Assembly: GCF_051201625.1 (NCBI RefSeq)
Contig: NZ_CP179203.1
Span: 3,844,001-3,908,000 of the forward strand
Origin: Shimia sp051201625
GTDB taxonomy: Bacteria; Pseudomonadota; Alphaproteobacteria; Rhodobacterales; Rhodobacteraceae
Reading direction: 5' to 3'
DNA length: 64,000 bases
In this document: positions 56,132 to 64,000 of the stretch, piece by piece
How positions within the stretch are numbered: the first letter of the stretch is position 1
Layout: the number at the start of each line of letters is the position of its first letter
Made by a program: the position numbers and the translations under genes
The notes under the pieces: generated by a model
The model's input: the letters and a program-made list of their open reading frames with translations, nothing else
Databases searched by the model: none
Told to the model about the DNA's origin: nothing

Positions 56132-57333
56132 TCGGACAATCCTCGCGGCCCACCTATTTGGGAATCGATTTCAGAAATCTGATCCGTTGTCAGTACAGTT
56201 TCTATCTCACGCAGTCCGTCATAGAGAGCAGCAGCACTTTCCAAGGACTGATCCGCCCGCACAAGTTGCCAGCGTTTTTCATCACGCAATGCCTTGGCTG
56301 CACGGGCCTTTCCAGCTTCTGTGGGAACCCCATCTGGTAAAGCCAAACCTGCGCGGTGCAACAGGCGCATAGTGTACGTCTCATAAATTGGTTGTTCTTG
56401 CGCTAACGCCAATAAACCCTGACGTAGGTGCACACGCTTTTGAAAGCTCTGGTGGCGCAAAAAAGCGGCGAGCACACCTCGATCTGGCGCTAGAAACATC
56501 GAGACCGCGAACATGGCAAAACTAACTAGCACAATGATAGGCCCGGTTGGCAAGGCGGGCGCAGTAGCCGAAATAGCTGCGCCGATCCAAGCGGCAGCAC
56601 CACCGCAGAAGCCAGCAATTAAAGCAACCCGATCCGTGCGATCCGTCCAGAATCGCGCCGTAACCGGTGGGATAATTAGCATCGCCACGATTAGGATGAG
56701 ACCTACGATCTTGAGACCCACAACCGTCACTGCCATTACCAGCCCCATTATCGCCAGATCAACCCTTTCAATATTTACCCCACTTGATGCGGCAAATTCA
56801 GGATCAAACGCCACCAACCCCATGGGCCTGCGCAAAAGCAAAACTAGAGCCAGCGTCACTGCACCACTCAAAACGATCACGATTGCGTCATTCCACAGCA
56901 TGCCCGCCGTTGATCCCAACAAAAATCCCTCTAGCCCGGCAGCGCGGCCTGCACTCATTGTTTGAATGATCGTAAGGAGCACGATGCCAAATCCAAAAAA
57001 GACAGATAACACGGACCCAATCGCGGCATCTTCGGCAAGTCGGGTTTGCCGGGTGAGCCAGTTGACACACAATAGGCCAAGGCCAGCTGACACTGCCGAA
57101 CCAAATAGCAGCACAGGCAGGTTGCGGCCGTCGCCTCCCAACATCACCATCAAAATAAAAGCGGCACCAACCCCAGGCAGGGTTGCATGGCTGATTGCAT
57201 CACTCACAAGCGCGCGTTTTCGTAAGTACAAAAATGTGCCAGTAACGCCTGCCGCCACCCCAAGAAAGCAGGCACCAATCGTGACCAAAGTAGCGTTGTA
57301 GCCCATCTGCAGCGACAGAGCCTCGAGCAACAT
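56128..57333 (-). CDS. sitC: Metal ABC importer permease with C-terminal winged-helix-like domain
   Basis: A 401-residue protein. Residues 1-275 form the ABC-3 permease (RKRALVSDAISHATLPGVGAAF, VVGLKIVGLILIVAMLIIPPVTARFW). The last 120 residues are cytosolic and helical (RHQSFQKRVHLRQGLLALAQ ... LLHRAGLALPDGVPTEAGKARAAKALRDEKRW). They resemble a DtxR/MarR-like winged helix, an extension found on MntB/SitC-type permeases. This extra domain and operon position favour manganese over zinc transport. It follows the ATPase gene after 1 nt. Confidence 0.9.
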   Translation of the reverse strand: MLLEALSLQMGYNATLVTIGACFLGVAAGVTGTFLYLRKRALVSDAISHATLPGVGAAFILMVMLGGDGRNLPVLLFGSAVSAGLGLLCVNWLTRQTRLAEDAAIGSVLSVFFGFGIVLLTIIQTMSAGRAAGLEGFLLGSTAGMLWNDAIVIVLSGAVTLALVLLLRRPMGLVAFDPEFAASSGVNIERVDLAIMGLVMAVTVVGLKIVGLILIVAMLIIPPVTARFWTDRTDRVALIAGFCGGAAAWIGAAISATAPALPTGPIIVLVSFAMFAVSMFLAPDRGVLAAFLRHQSFQKRVHLRQGLLALAQEQPIYETYTMRLLHRAGLALPDGVPTEAGKARAAKALRDEKRWQLVRADQSLESAAALYDGLREIETVLTTDQISEIDSQIGGPRGLSE

Positions 57334-57334
57334 G

Positions 57335-58141
57335 TCAGCCCGCTGCCAAATTCAACTGGTCAAGCTGCCCTGTGGCTAGGCGACCACCATAGGTTCTATC
57401 CAGGTTCTCAGATGTAAATGTTTCTTTCACCGGGCCTTCGGCGATCTTGTTCGTGTTGATCAGAAACACCCGATCAAAATATTCACCAACTGTCGACAAA
57501 TCATGATGGACTGCCACCACTGTCTTACCTTCGTCTCGGAGCCCCTTCAGAACGCTAATAATCGCTTTCTCGGTAGCCGCATCCACCCCAGCGAATGGCT
57601 CGTCAAGTAAGTAGAGTTCTGCCTCCTGAGCCAATGCCCGAGACAGAAAAACCCGTTGCTGTTGGCCACCTGACAATTGCCCAATCTGACGATCGGCAAA
57701 GTCGGTCATACCGACACGGTCGAGACAGGCCATTGCCTTTTGTATATGCCCTTTACGCACCCGGCCGAGCAGGCCTAACTCACGATACAAACCCATTAAA
57801 ACGACATCGATAACGCGGGTTGGAAAATCCCAGTCCACACTGGCACGCTGAGGTACGTATGCGATACGACTTCGCTGGTTCCTCAGCGGCTGCCCAAAGA
57901 CAAGTGCGTCTCCGGCAAGAGGCTTTACAATACCCAAAGCGGCCTTCAGCAACGTTGATTTACCAGCGCCATTGGGTCCAATAATCGCAGTCATTGAGCC
58001 GTTTTTAATCTCCATATCCACCGAAAACACGACTGGTTTTTGTCCGTATGACACCGTCATGCCACGCACCACAAGCGGACTTGCGCCAGCGTCTTGCATA
58101 ACCGGCGCAACACCCAGATTAGTGGCCAATCCAACGCTCAT
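57335..58141 (-). CDS. sitB: Metal ABC importer ATP-binding subunit
   Basis: A 268-residue ABC ATPase. Walker A is AIIGPNGAGKSTLLKAALG, the signature is IGQLSGGQQQRVFLSRAL, Walker B is LYLLDEPFAGVD, and the H-loop is VVAVHHDLSTV. The RIAYVPQRASVDWDFP Q-loop segment is characteristic of manganese/zinc importers of the TroB/MntA/SitB group. It energises import through the two downstream permeases. It lies 2 nt after the binding-protein gene. Confidence 0.94.
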   Translation of the reverse strand: MSVGLATNLGVAPVMQDAGASPLVVRGMTVSYGQKPVVFSVDMEIKNGSMTAIIGPNGAGKSTLLKAALGIVKPLAGDALVFGQPLRNQRSRIAYVPQRASVDWDFPTRVIDVVLMGLYRELGLLGRVRKGHIQKAMACLDRVGMTDFADRQIGQLSGGQQQRVFLSRALAQEAELYLLDEPFAGVDAATEKAIISVLKGLRDEGKTVVAVHHDLSTVGEYFDRVFLINTNKIAEGPVKETFTSENLDRTYGGRLATGQLDQLNLAAG

Positions 58142-58143
58142 GA

Positions 58144-59106
58144 TTAGAACCCCGCCGACAGTTTATTATGCATTCCGCGAGCTGGGGCAGTTCCGCCCAG
58201 CGCATTTGCAACTACCGTCACATTATGATCAATCATGCCAATATAAGTACCCTCGTATGTGCCGTCGAGACCCATGGCGTCCGAAAAAAGTTCGCCACCA
58301 ATAGACACTTTATGTCCCCTCGCCTCAGCCCCCTCGCTCAGCGCCCTGATCGAACGATCTGAAACCGAGCTTTCCACAAAAACCGCACCAATCTGACGAT
58401 CCACAAGCAAATCCACCAGTGTACTAATCCGCTTCAATCCAGCTTCAGACTCCGTTGAAATACCTTGTACTCCTAACACGTCAAACCCATAAGCCTGACC
58501 AAAGTAACCAAACGCGTCATGCGCTGTCAGCAGCACACGCGCGCTTTGTGGGACTGAAGCTAAAGTCTTCTCGGCGTACGCATTTAGGTCAACAAGTTTT
58601 GGTAGCAACTTTTCCATGTTTTTTACAAATACACTGGCATTTTCCGGTGATCTTGCGATTAGCGCGTCACGGATACGTTCCGCAACAAAAACCCAAAGCG
58701 TTGGATTCATCCAAACATGGGGATCAAACTTGTCAGCATAATCGTCGTGTCCGCGTAGCAGTTCACGTGGCAACGTATCAGTCACAGCAACAACATTACC
58801 TCGCTTTTCCAACTTGCGGAAAAAATCTTCCATCTGCGCTTCTAGATAAAGCCCATGCCACAATACGAGATCAGCACGTGTCATTGCGACGATATCTGAC
58901 CGAGTCTGACGGTAGGCGTGTGGATCGACCCCCGGACCCATTAGCGCTTTGACCTCAACAACATTTCCACCGATCCACCTTGCGGTATCGGCAATCATAC
59001 CGGTAGTCGCAACAACCGAGATTTTGTCCGATGCCCAGACTGGTCCAGCCATAGCTGCAGCTCCAGAAATACTCATTGTAATAAATTTACGTCGCGAAAA
59101 CAGCAT
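58144..59106 (-). CDS. sitA: Manganese-type periplasmic metal-binding protein
   Basis: A 320-residue cluster A-I solute-binding protein. The signal peptide begins FSRRKFITMSISGAAAM, with a twin-arginine motif SRRKF, and cleaves near VWA. Metal ligands expected from TroA/PsaA are His in GPGVDPHAYRQTR, His in FDPHVWMNP, Glu in GISTESEAGL and Asp in YIGMIDHNV. The absence of the long His-rich loop of ZnuA supports manganese (or iron) rather than zinc. It is the promoter-proximal gene of sitABCD, with AAAGGA before the ATG. Confidence 0.92.
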   Translation of the reverse strand: MLFSRRKFITMSISGAAAMAGPVWASDKISVVATTGMIADTARWIGGNVVEVKALMGPGVDPHAYRQTRSDIVAMTRADLVLWHGLYLEAQMEDFFRKLEKRGNVVAVTDTLPRELLRGHDDYADKFDPHVWMNPTLWVFVAERIRDALIARSPENASVFVKNMEKLLPKLVDLNAYAEKTLASVPQSARVLLTAHDAFGYFGQAYGFDVLGVQGISTESEAGLKRISTLVDLLVDRQIGAVFVESSVSDRSIRALSEGAEARGHKVSIGGELFSDAMGLDGTYEGTYIGMIDHNVTVVANALGGTAPARGMHNKLSAGF

Positions 59107-59133
59107 TGATAGAATCCTTTCTTAATAAGAATG

Positions 59134-59162
59134 AATATGAGAACCATTCGCAGAAAAGTCAA
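59134..59162 (-). promoter_or_regulatory. sitA promoter (-35 TTGACT, 17 bp, -10 CATATT)
   Basis: On the minus strand TTGACT (59162-59157) and CATATT (59139-59134) are separated by exactly 17 bp, 28 bp upstream of the sitA start codon. The spacer contains a Fur/Mur-like box, so metal-dependent repression is likely. Confidence 0.65.
59138..59152. promoter_or_regulatory. Fur/Mur-like box 1
   Basis: TGAGAACCATTCGCA, matching the pattern TGAGAAnnATTnGCA shared with box 2. It lies within the -35/-10 spacer of the sitA promoter, where a bound repressor would exclude polymerase. Mur, the alphaproteobacterial manganese-sensing Fur homologue, is the likely regulator. Confidence 0.6.
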
Positions 59163-59168
59163 CGCAAT

Positions 59169-59183
59169 TGAGAATTATTTGCA
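59169..59183. promoter_or_regulatory. Fur/Mur-like box 2
   Basis: TGAGAATTATTTGCA, flanked as GCAAT...TTGCAA, 31 bp (three helical turns) from box 1 and just upstream of the sitA -35. Same orientation as box 1, so two dimers could bind on one face of the DNA. Confidence 0.6.
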
Positions 59184-59290
59184 ACTTAAATTGACCAAAT
59201 GATCAAAAGTTTAAGTTCAAACGGCTCAACCGCTTGAAAAGGCGCCGCTCACATGAGACGGTGTAGTCTGTTTTCCAACAGGATGGACTA

Positions 59291-60283
59291 ATGCAGACGC
59301 CCACCATGGCAACCACCGGTTACCAACTTCCCACCGCTTTGAATCCCCGCAACCCCGGCATGGATCTTGATCTCGACTGGGTTCGCTCAGCACAGGCCAA
59401 TACCTCCGCAATTGAACGGCGGGTAAAATCCCTTCCGGGGCGGCGTTCGGTCAAGAATGAGTATCAAGCCGCTTGGCTTTGTCGAGCGATCTCATGCATA
59501 GATTTGACCACGTTGTCAGGCGACGACACACAGGCGCGTGTGCGCCGTCTTTGTGCAAAGGCCCGTCATCCCGTACGGTCCGACATTCTTAATGCGCTTG
59601 AGATGCAAGGGCTGACCACCGGTGCGGTTTGTGTTTATCACGACATGATCAAAAGCGCTGTTTGTGCCCTCGAGGGCTCAAGCATTCCAGTTGCGGCCGT
59701 CTCGACCGGTTTTCCCGCCGGACTGTCGCCGTTCCACCTGCGTGTGGCTGAAATTGTTGAAAGCGTCAAAGCTGGAGCCAAAGAGATCGACATCGTCATC
59801 ACCCGCCGTCATGTGCTGCAGGGGGACTGGCAGGCTCTTTATAACGAGATGAAAACCTTTCGAGACGCATGCGGAGATGCCCATGTCAAAGCGATTCTGG
59901 CGACAGGCGAACTGGGCACACTGCGCAATGTGGCACGGGCGTCACTGGTTTGCATGATGGCAGGGGCAGATTTCATCAAGACATCCACTGGCAAAGAAAG
60001 TGTCAACGCTACCCTGCCTATCAGCCTTGTGATGATCCGCGCGATCCGAGACTATTACGACCGAACCAAGTATAGGGTCGGTTACAAGCCAGCGGGCGGT
60101 ATTTCCAAGGCCAAAGATGCGATTACTTATCTTACGTTGATCAAGGACGAACTCGGGAACCGCTGGCTGCAACCGGACTTGTTCCGTTTTGGCGCCTCTT
60201 CTTTGCTTGGCGACATTGAACGTCAACTTGAACACCACGTCACCGGCCATTATTCAGCCATCCACCGCCACGCGATGGGCTAA
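59291..60283 (+). CDS. deoC: Deoxyribose-phosphate aldolase
   Basis: A 330-residue class I aldolase that splits 2-deoxyribose 5-phosphate into glyceraldehyde 3-phosphate and acetaldehyde. Active-site residues are Asp in CIDLTTLSGDD, the Asp of KEIDIVITRRH, the Schiff-base Lys in ADFIKTSTGKESVNATL, and the second Lys in VGYKPAGGISKAKDA. It is longer than E. coli DeoC because of an N-terminal extension of about 60 residues, as in eukaryotic-like DeoC. The ATG follows AGGATGG. It lies 9 nt upstream of the aldehyde dehydrogenase, which could oxidise the acetaldehyde formed. Confidence 0.95.
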   Translation: MQTPTMATTGYQLPTALNPRNPGMDLDLDWVRSAQANTSAIERRVKSLPGRRSVKNEYQAAWLCRAISCIDLTTLSGDDTQARVRRLCAKARHPVRSDILNALEMQGLTTGAVCVYHDMIKSAVCALEGSSIPVAAVSTGFPAGLSPFHLRVAEIVESVKAGAKEIDIVITRRHVLQGDWQALYNEMKTFRDACGDAHVKAILATGELGTLRNVARASLVCMMAGADFIKTSTGKESVNATLPISLVMIRAIRDYYDRTKYRVGYKPAGGISKAKDAITYLTLIKDELGNRWLQPDLFRFGASSLLGDIERQLEHHVTGHYSAIHRHAMG

Positions 60284-60292
60284 GGACAAAGC

Positions 60293-62638
60293 ATGACTGT
60301 CAAAAATATTTTCGAGACTATGGATTATGGCCCAGCACCAGAATCTGCTGCCGATGCGCTTGCTTGGATTGCTGATCAGGATGCAGCTTTTGGCCAGTTC
60401 ATCAACGGGGAGTGGACCAGAGCACGAAAAGACTTCCAATCAAAAAATCCTGCTAACGGCGAAACTCTAGCGGACCTATCGCAGGCCACTTTGGATGAGG
60501 TTAACGCCGCTGTTAAAGCCGCCCGTAAAGCTCAACCAAGCTGGCAAAAACAGGGTGGCCATGAGAGGGCCAAGCGGCTCTATGCGATCGCCCGTCTGAT
60601 GCAAAAGAACAGCCGCTTATTCGCAGTTCTGGAGACGCTCGACAACGGTAAACCGATCCGGGAGTCACGCGATATCGACATTCCGTTAGTTCAACGGCAT
60701 TTTTATTACCACGCGGGCATGGCGCAACTTTTGGACAGCGAACGGCCCAACGTGCAAGCGCTAGGCGTCTGTGGTCAGATTATCCCTTGGAATTTCCCGC
60801 TACTGATGCTGGCGTGGAAGGTTGCCCCAGCACTCGCCACAGGTAACACGGTTGTGCTCAAACCTGCGGAGTATACGTCACTCACCGCGTTACTATTTGC
60901 ACATATTTGCAATCAGGCGGGGGTACCAAACGGCGTGGTCAACATCGTCACAGGCGACGGGTTAGTTGGCGAAATGATCACAGCACACAACGATATCGAC
61001 AAGATTGCTTTTACCGGCTCTACCGACGTTGGACGTAAAATCCGAAAATCTACAGCAGGATCTGGCAAGTCACTGACGCTCGAACTGGGCGGCAAATCAC
61101 CCTACATAGTGTTTGACGATGCAGACGTGGACTCTGCCATTGAGGGCCTGGTCGATGCGATCTGGTTCAATCAAGGGCAGGTCTGTTGTGCAGGCTCAAG
61201 GCTATTGGTGCAGGAAGGCATTGCCGAACGCTTCCACACCAAGCTTAAATCGCGCATGGACGGTTTGAAGCTAGGCAATCCTCTGGATAAGTGCATTGAT
61301 GTTGGCGCGGTCGTTGACCCGGTACAACTTCAAACGATCACAGATATGGTGTCCACGAACACTGAAGGCGAAACCTATCACGCAAATGTCGACATACCTT
61401 GCGAGGGTTGCTTTTATCCACCCACGCTGATCACAGGCCTCGAGTCCTCGGCACGCCTGATGCAAGAGGAGATCTTTGGTCCAGTGCTGGTTTCAACTAC
61501 TTTTCGCACACCATCCGAGGCCATCGCGCTTGCCAACAACACCCGTTACGGACTTGCGGCATCTGTTTGGACTGAAAATATAAATCTCGCACTTGGCATC
61601 GCCCCAAAATTGGTTGCTGGCGTCGTCTGGGTCAATGCAACGAACCTCTTTGACGCTGCTGCTGGCTTTGGTGGTGTACGCGAAAGTGGATTTGGCCGCG
61701 AAGGGGGATGGGAAGGCCTTTCCAATTATACGAAATCCAAACATACCACGAAGCCACAGAAAAAAATTACAAGTTTTGGAGGAAAGAGTGGCCATAACGA
61801 TCAGCTTGATCGCACAGCCAAAATGTTTATTGGCGGCAAGCAAGTGCGCCCTGATGGGGGTTATTCAAAGGATATATACGGAAAATCTGGCGCGTTATTA
61901 GGGCAGGTGCCAATCGCCAATCGCAAAGATTTGCGCAATGCGGTCGAAGCATCACAGGCTGCCAAAGGGTGGTCTGAGACAACGGGTCATCTTCGTGCAC
62001 AAATTCTATACTATATCGCTGAAAATCTTTCAGCCCGGCGCGCTGAGTTCGCGAGCCGCCTCAACGAGATGACTGGTACAGGCGCCGGCGCACGTGAAGT
62101 TGACACTGCGATCAAGAGAATTTTTACCTATGCCGCTTGGGCAGACAAGTATGATGGGCTGGCTCATGCGGTGCCCATTAGGGGCGTCGCACTTGCAATG
62201 AAAGAGCCCGTAGGCGTGATCGGAGCTTTTTGCCCAAACGAAGCGCCTTTGTTAGGGCTGGTATCGGTCATGGCGCCGGCGATCGCGATGGGTAACCGCG
62301 CCATATTGATTGCCTCAGAACCTTTCCCACTCGCCGCGACCGACTTCTACCAAGTTCTGGATACTTCAGATGTACCTGGTGGCGTCGTGAACATCCTTAC
62401 CGGTAGCCACGCCCAACTTGCTGCGCCACTTGCTGGCCATCTAGACGTTGACGCCGTTTGGTCTTTTTCTTCCGACGAGCTAGCCTCAGTGATAGAGTTT
62501 GAAAGCGCAGGGAACCTTAAACGCACTTGGGTCAACAACAATGCAGTCCGCGACTGGTACAGTGCAGCTGGAGAAGGCCATGACTTTCTTGAAGCTGCAA
62601 CTGAAATAAAAAATATTTGGGTGCCCTACGGAGAATGA
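60293..62638 (+). CDS. ALDH16-type double-domain aldehyde dehydrogenase
   Basis: A 781-residue protein with two ALDH modules. The first (about residues 30-500) is complete: Glu in LTLELGGKSPYI, catalytic Cys in FNQGQVCCAGSRLL, NAD contact IIPWNFPLLMLAWK. The second (about 510-781) keeps the NAD-fold region (VGVIGAFCPNEAPLLGLVSVMAPAIAMGNRAIL) but is shortened and has no catalytic Cys block. This is the ALDH16 architecture, in which the second domain is inactive and structural. Bacterial ALDH16 is known from a related roseobacter (Loktanella). AAGGAC precedes the ATG. It is co-transcribed with deoC and probably oxidises acetaldehyde or a related aldehyde. Confidence 0.93.
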   Translation: MTVKNIFETMDYGPAPESAADALAWIADQDAAFGQFINGEWTRARKDFQSKNPANGETLADLSQATLDEVNAAVKAARKAQPSWQKQGGHERAKRLYAIARLMQKNSRLFAVLETLDNGKPIRESRDIDIPLVQRHFYYHAGMAQLLDSERPNVQALGVCGQIIPWNFPLLMLAWKVAPALATGNTVVLKPAEYTSLTALLFAHICNQAGVPNGVVNIVTGDGLVGEMITAHNDIDKIAFTGSTDVGRKIRKSTAGSGKSLTLELGGKSPYIVFDDADVDSAIEGLVDAIWFNQGQVCCAGSRLLVQEGIAERFHTKLKSRMDGLKLGNPLDKCIDVGAVVDPVQLQTITDMVSTNTEGETYHANVDIPCEGCFYPPTLITGLESSARLMQEEIFGPVLVSTTFRTPSEAIALANNTRYGLAASVWTENINLALGIAPKLVAGVVWVNATNLFDAAAGFGGVRESGFGREGGWEGLSNYTKSKHTTKPQKKITSFGGKSGHNDQLDRTAKMFIGGKQVRPDGGYSKDIYGKSGALLGQVPIANRKDLRNAVEASQAAKGWSETTGHLRAQILYYIAENLSARRAEFASRLNEMTGTGAGAREVDTAIKRIFTYAAWADKYDGLAHAVPIRGVALAMKEPVGVIGAFCPNEAPLLGLVSVMAPAIAMGNRAILIASEPFPLAATDFYQVLDTSDVPGGVVNILTGSHAQLAAPLAGHLDVDAVWSFSSDELASVIEFESAGNLKRTWVNNNAVRDWYSAAGEGHDFLEAATEIKNIWVPYGE

Positions 62639-62763
62639 TACCTTTTAATAATATTCTATTTGGGACGGCATGACGTGTGCGCTAACTAAGTAGTGTTCGC
62701 TAAAAGTGACACTGATCTACGTGCTATTGGCAATTAGAGTTGCCGTACATTCAATGGACGTTT

Positions 62764-64000
62764 TCAGATGCCTTCAGGTTTTCCAACTATAACGAACTTC
62801 AATGCAGCAGGATCTAACAGCTCACCAGCTACCCGGTTTACGTCTTCAAGTGTTACGATATTCACCTTGTCGTTCCTTGTATCGATATAGTCGATCGGCA
62901 TTGCATCCATCTGCATACCAACCATGATCTTTGCAATGGACCCATTACCATCAAATCGAAGTGGATAGGCGCCAGTCAATAAGGCTTTGGCGTTGGTTAA
63001 CTCTTGTTCACTCACGCCTTTTTCCGAGATGCGCGCCCATTCAGCTCTGATCACATCTATTGCCTCGCTTATGCGGTCATTGGCCGAGGCGACACTGCCA
63101 AGATACAAGTTCGCGAGATCTCGCAGAACCAAATACGAATAGACGCCGTATGTGAGACCACGTTTTTCACGAACTTCGGTCATCAAGCGGCTTTCGAAGC
63201 CACCACCTCCCAGAACCGTGTTGAGCAAGTAGGCGGCAAAGAAATCTGGATCATCGCGATGGATGCCAGGTTGCCCAAACACCGCTACCGACTGCGGTGT
63301 GTCAAACTCAACCACGTCGACACCCCCACTCCATACAAACTCGGCTTTTTCCGGCATATCGGCTCCCGTATCAGGTAAGCCACCAAGCAAATCATCAAGC
63401 AGCAAGCCAAATTCCGCAGATCTGATATCTCCGACGGCCGCAATGTACACGCGATCTTTCGCCATCGCACCCGCATGCGCGTTCATGATGTCTTCGCGTG
63501 TCAGTGCTGTTACGCTTGATATCGTTCCAGAGTCATCCGAGCCGTACGGGTGATCACCGTACACCAAAGCATCAAACCGGTTTCCAGCAATTTTGTCTGG
63601 ATCTTTGCTGTTGCTTCGGATGCCGCTCAAAACTTGCTGGCGTACGCGATCCACAGCTTGTTGAGCAAAAGACGGCTGCGTAAGTGACAATCGCAAGAGC
63701 TCAATTGCTTCATCCCGGTTCTCGTTTAAAAAACGCGCGGAAATTGACACTGCATCCGCATGACTGTCGTAGCCAAACTGCGCCGCCAAAGACTCACTGG
63801 CACGTGCAAAGGCCTGCGCATCGTATTCGCCTGCCCCTTCCTCTAGAAGTCCAACCATCAAGTTGGTCACGCCGCGTTTGCCTGATGCATCGAGCGACGT
63901 CCCTCCCTTGAAACGCACTTCTAGCGCAACAAACGGAATTGAAGGTTCATCCACCAGCCAAGCTTTAATTCCACCCGGCGAAGTAACTTCTTCGATTTTA
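62764..64000 (-). CDS. M16 peptidase-like protein, non-catalytic type (5' end beyond window)
   Basis: The reading continues without a stop to the window end (KIEEVTSPGGIKAWLVDEPS at its edge), so the true start lies outside. At least 412 residues belong to the pitrilysin/M16 family. The zinc motif HxxEH expected after the first strands is missing (GVTNLMVGLLEEG there). The glycine-rich and Arg/Tyr substrate-binding block is intact (GGGGFESRLMTEVREKRGLTYGVYSYL). This is the usual inactive partner of a catalytic M16 subunit, presumably encoded just upstream. The hydrophobic N-terminus cannot be judged. Confidence 0.9.
   Translation of the reverse strand, partial: KIEEVTSPGGIKAWLVDEPSIPFVALEVRFKGGTSLDASGKRGVTNLMVGLLEEGAGEYDAQAFARASESLAAQFGYDSHADAVSISARFLNENRDEAIELLRLSLTQPSFAQQAVDRVRQQVLSGIRSNSKDPDKIAGNRFDALVYGDHPYGSDDSGTISSVTALTREDIMNAHAGAMAKDRVYIAAVGDIRSAEFGLLLDDLLGGLPDTGADMPEKAEFVWSGGVDVVEFDTPQSVAVFGQPGIHRDDPDFFAAYLLNTVLGGGGFESRLMTEVREKRGLTYGVYSYLVLRDLANLYLGSVASANDRISEAIDVIRAEWARISEKGVSEQELTNAKALLTGAYPLRFDGNGSIAKIMVGMQMDAMPIDYIDTRNDKVNIVTLEDVNRVAGELLDPAALKFVIVGKPEGI

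Noticed and set aside
55416..56372. 318-codon plus-strand ORF
   Set aside because: It is antisense to the two sit permease genes, Thr/Ala/Ser-rich with no family resemblance, and has no ribosome site. It is a shadow of the permease codon usage.

Overview
The window looks like a chromosomal segment of a marine alphaproteobacterium of the Rhodobacteraceae (Roseobacter group). The evidence is a CcrM-type GANTC methyltransferase beside rnhB, a Roseobacter-style porin with C-terminal Phe, LptE with an SRRIFL signal peptide, a DUF2125 exported protein, a DUF3576 lipoprotein next to leuS, a DciA (DUF721)/DsbA pair divergent from mutY, a WaaA-like gene translationally coupled to lpxK, and an ALDH16-type double aldehyde dehydrogenase behind deoC. 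Base composition appears even throughout. I saw no rRNA, tRNA, CRISPR array, transposase, integrase or phage gene, and no recognisable transcription factor.

Layout. 1-1.2 kb: start of a YggS-type PLP protein (cut by the window edge) and a porin. 1.5-7.5 kb: lipoprotein, glycosyltransferase, then the overlapping block leuS-lptE-holA. 7.9-17.9 kb: flavoprotein, SDR plus crotonase, DUF2125, pmbA/tldE plus inositol-monophosphatase family, glutamine amidotransferase, and the lipid A pair waaA-like/lpxK. 17.9-24.9 kb: dsbA-like and dciA, divergent mutY, alkB alkane hydroxylase, a membrane class III cyclase, ccrM and rnhB. 24.9-26.3 kb: a 1.4 kb gene-poor, AT-rich stretch. 26.3-29.5 kb: a tight four-gene cassette (GT2, LAB_N, GT39/ArnT-like, PAP2) that reads as a lipid A or envelope glycan modification system. 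29.5-34.2 kb: rppH and gpmI-envC-ctpA (cell division and envelope proteolysis). 34.4-41.7 kb: a MoxR/DUF58/DUF4159/GATase-like operon with divergent DUF1285. 41.9-53.3 kb: hydroxypyruvate-isomerase-like, polA, two saccharopine dehydrogenase genes, uxuA, DUF3775, rmuC and mutL. 53.6-64 kb: class III aminotransferase, a manganese-type ABC importer (sitA-D) with a strong promoter/operator, deoC plus ALDH16, and an M16 peptidase-like gene cut by the window end.

How the genes work together. Much of the window concerns the outer envelope: lptE, WaaA-like/lpxK, the GT2-LAB_N-GT39-PAP2 cassette, envC/ctpA, porin and dsbA-like. DNA replication and repair is spread across it (holA, dciA, mutY, ccrM, rnhB, polA, rmuC, mutL). 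The mutL product carries the endonuclease motif expected in organisms without MutH. The best regulatory signal is upstream of sitA: a near-consensus promoter whose spacer holds a Fur/Mur-like box, with a second copy 31 bp away. The most unusual items are the WaaA paralogue lacking catalytic glutamates, the lipid A cassette with a variant PAP2 motif, a crotonase without catalytic glutamates, the double ALDH, and the unexplained 1.4 kb island. No clearly undescribed multi-gene system such as a new defence island is visible. The window is mostly core genome.
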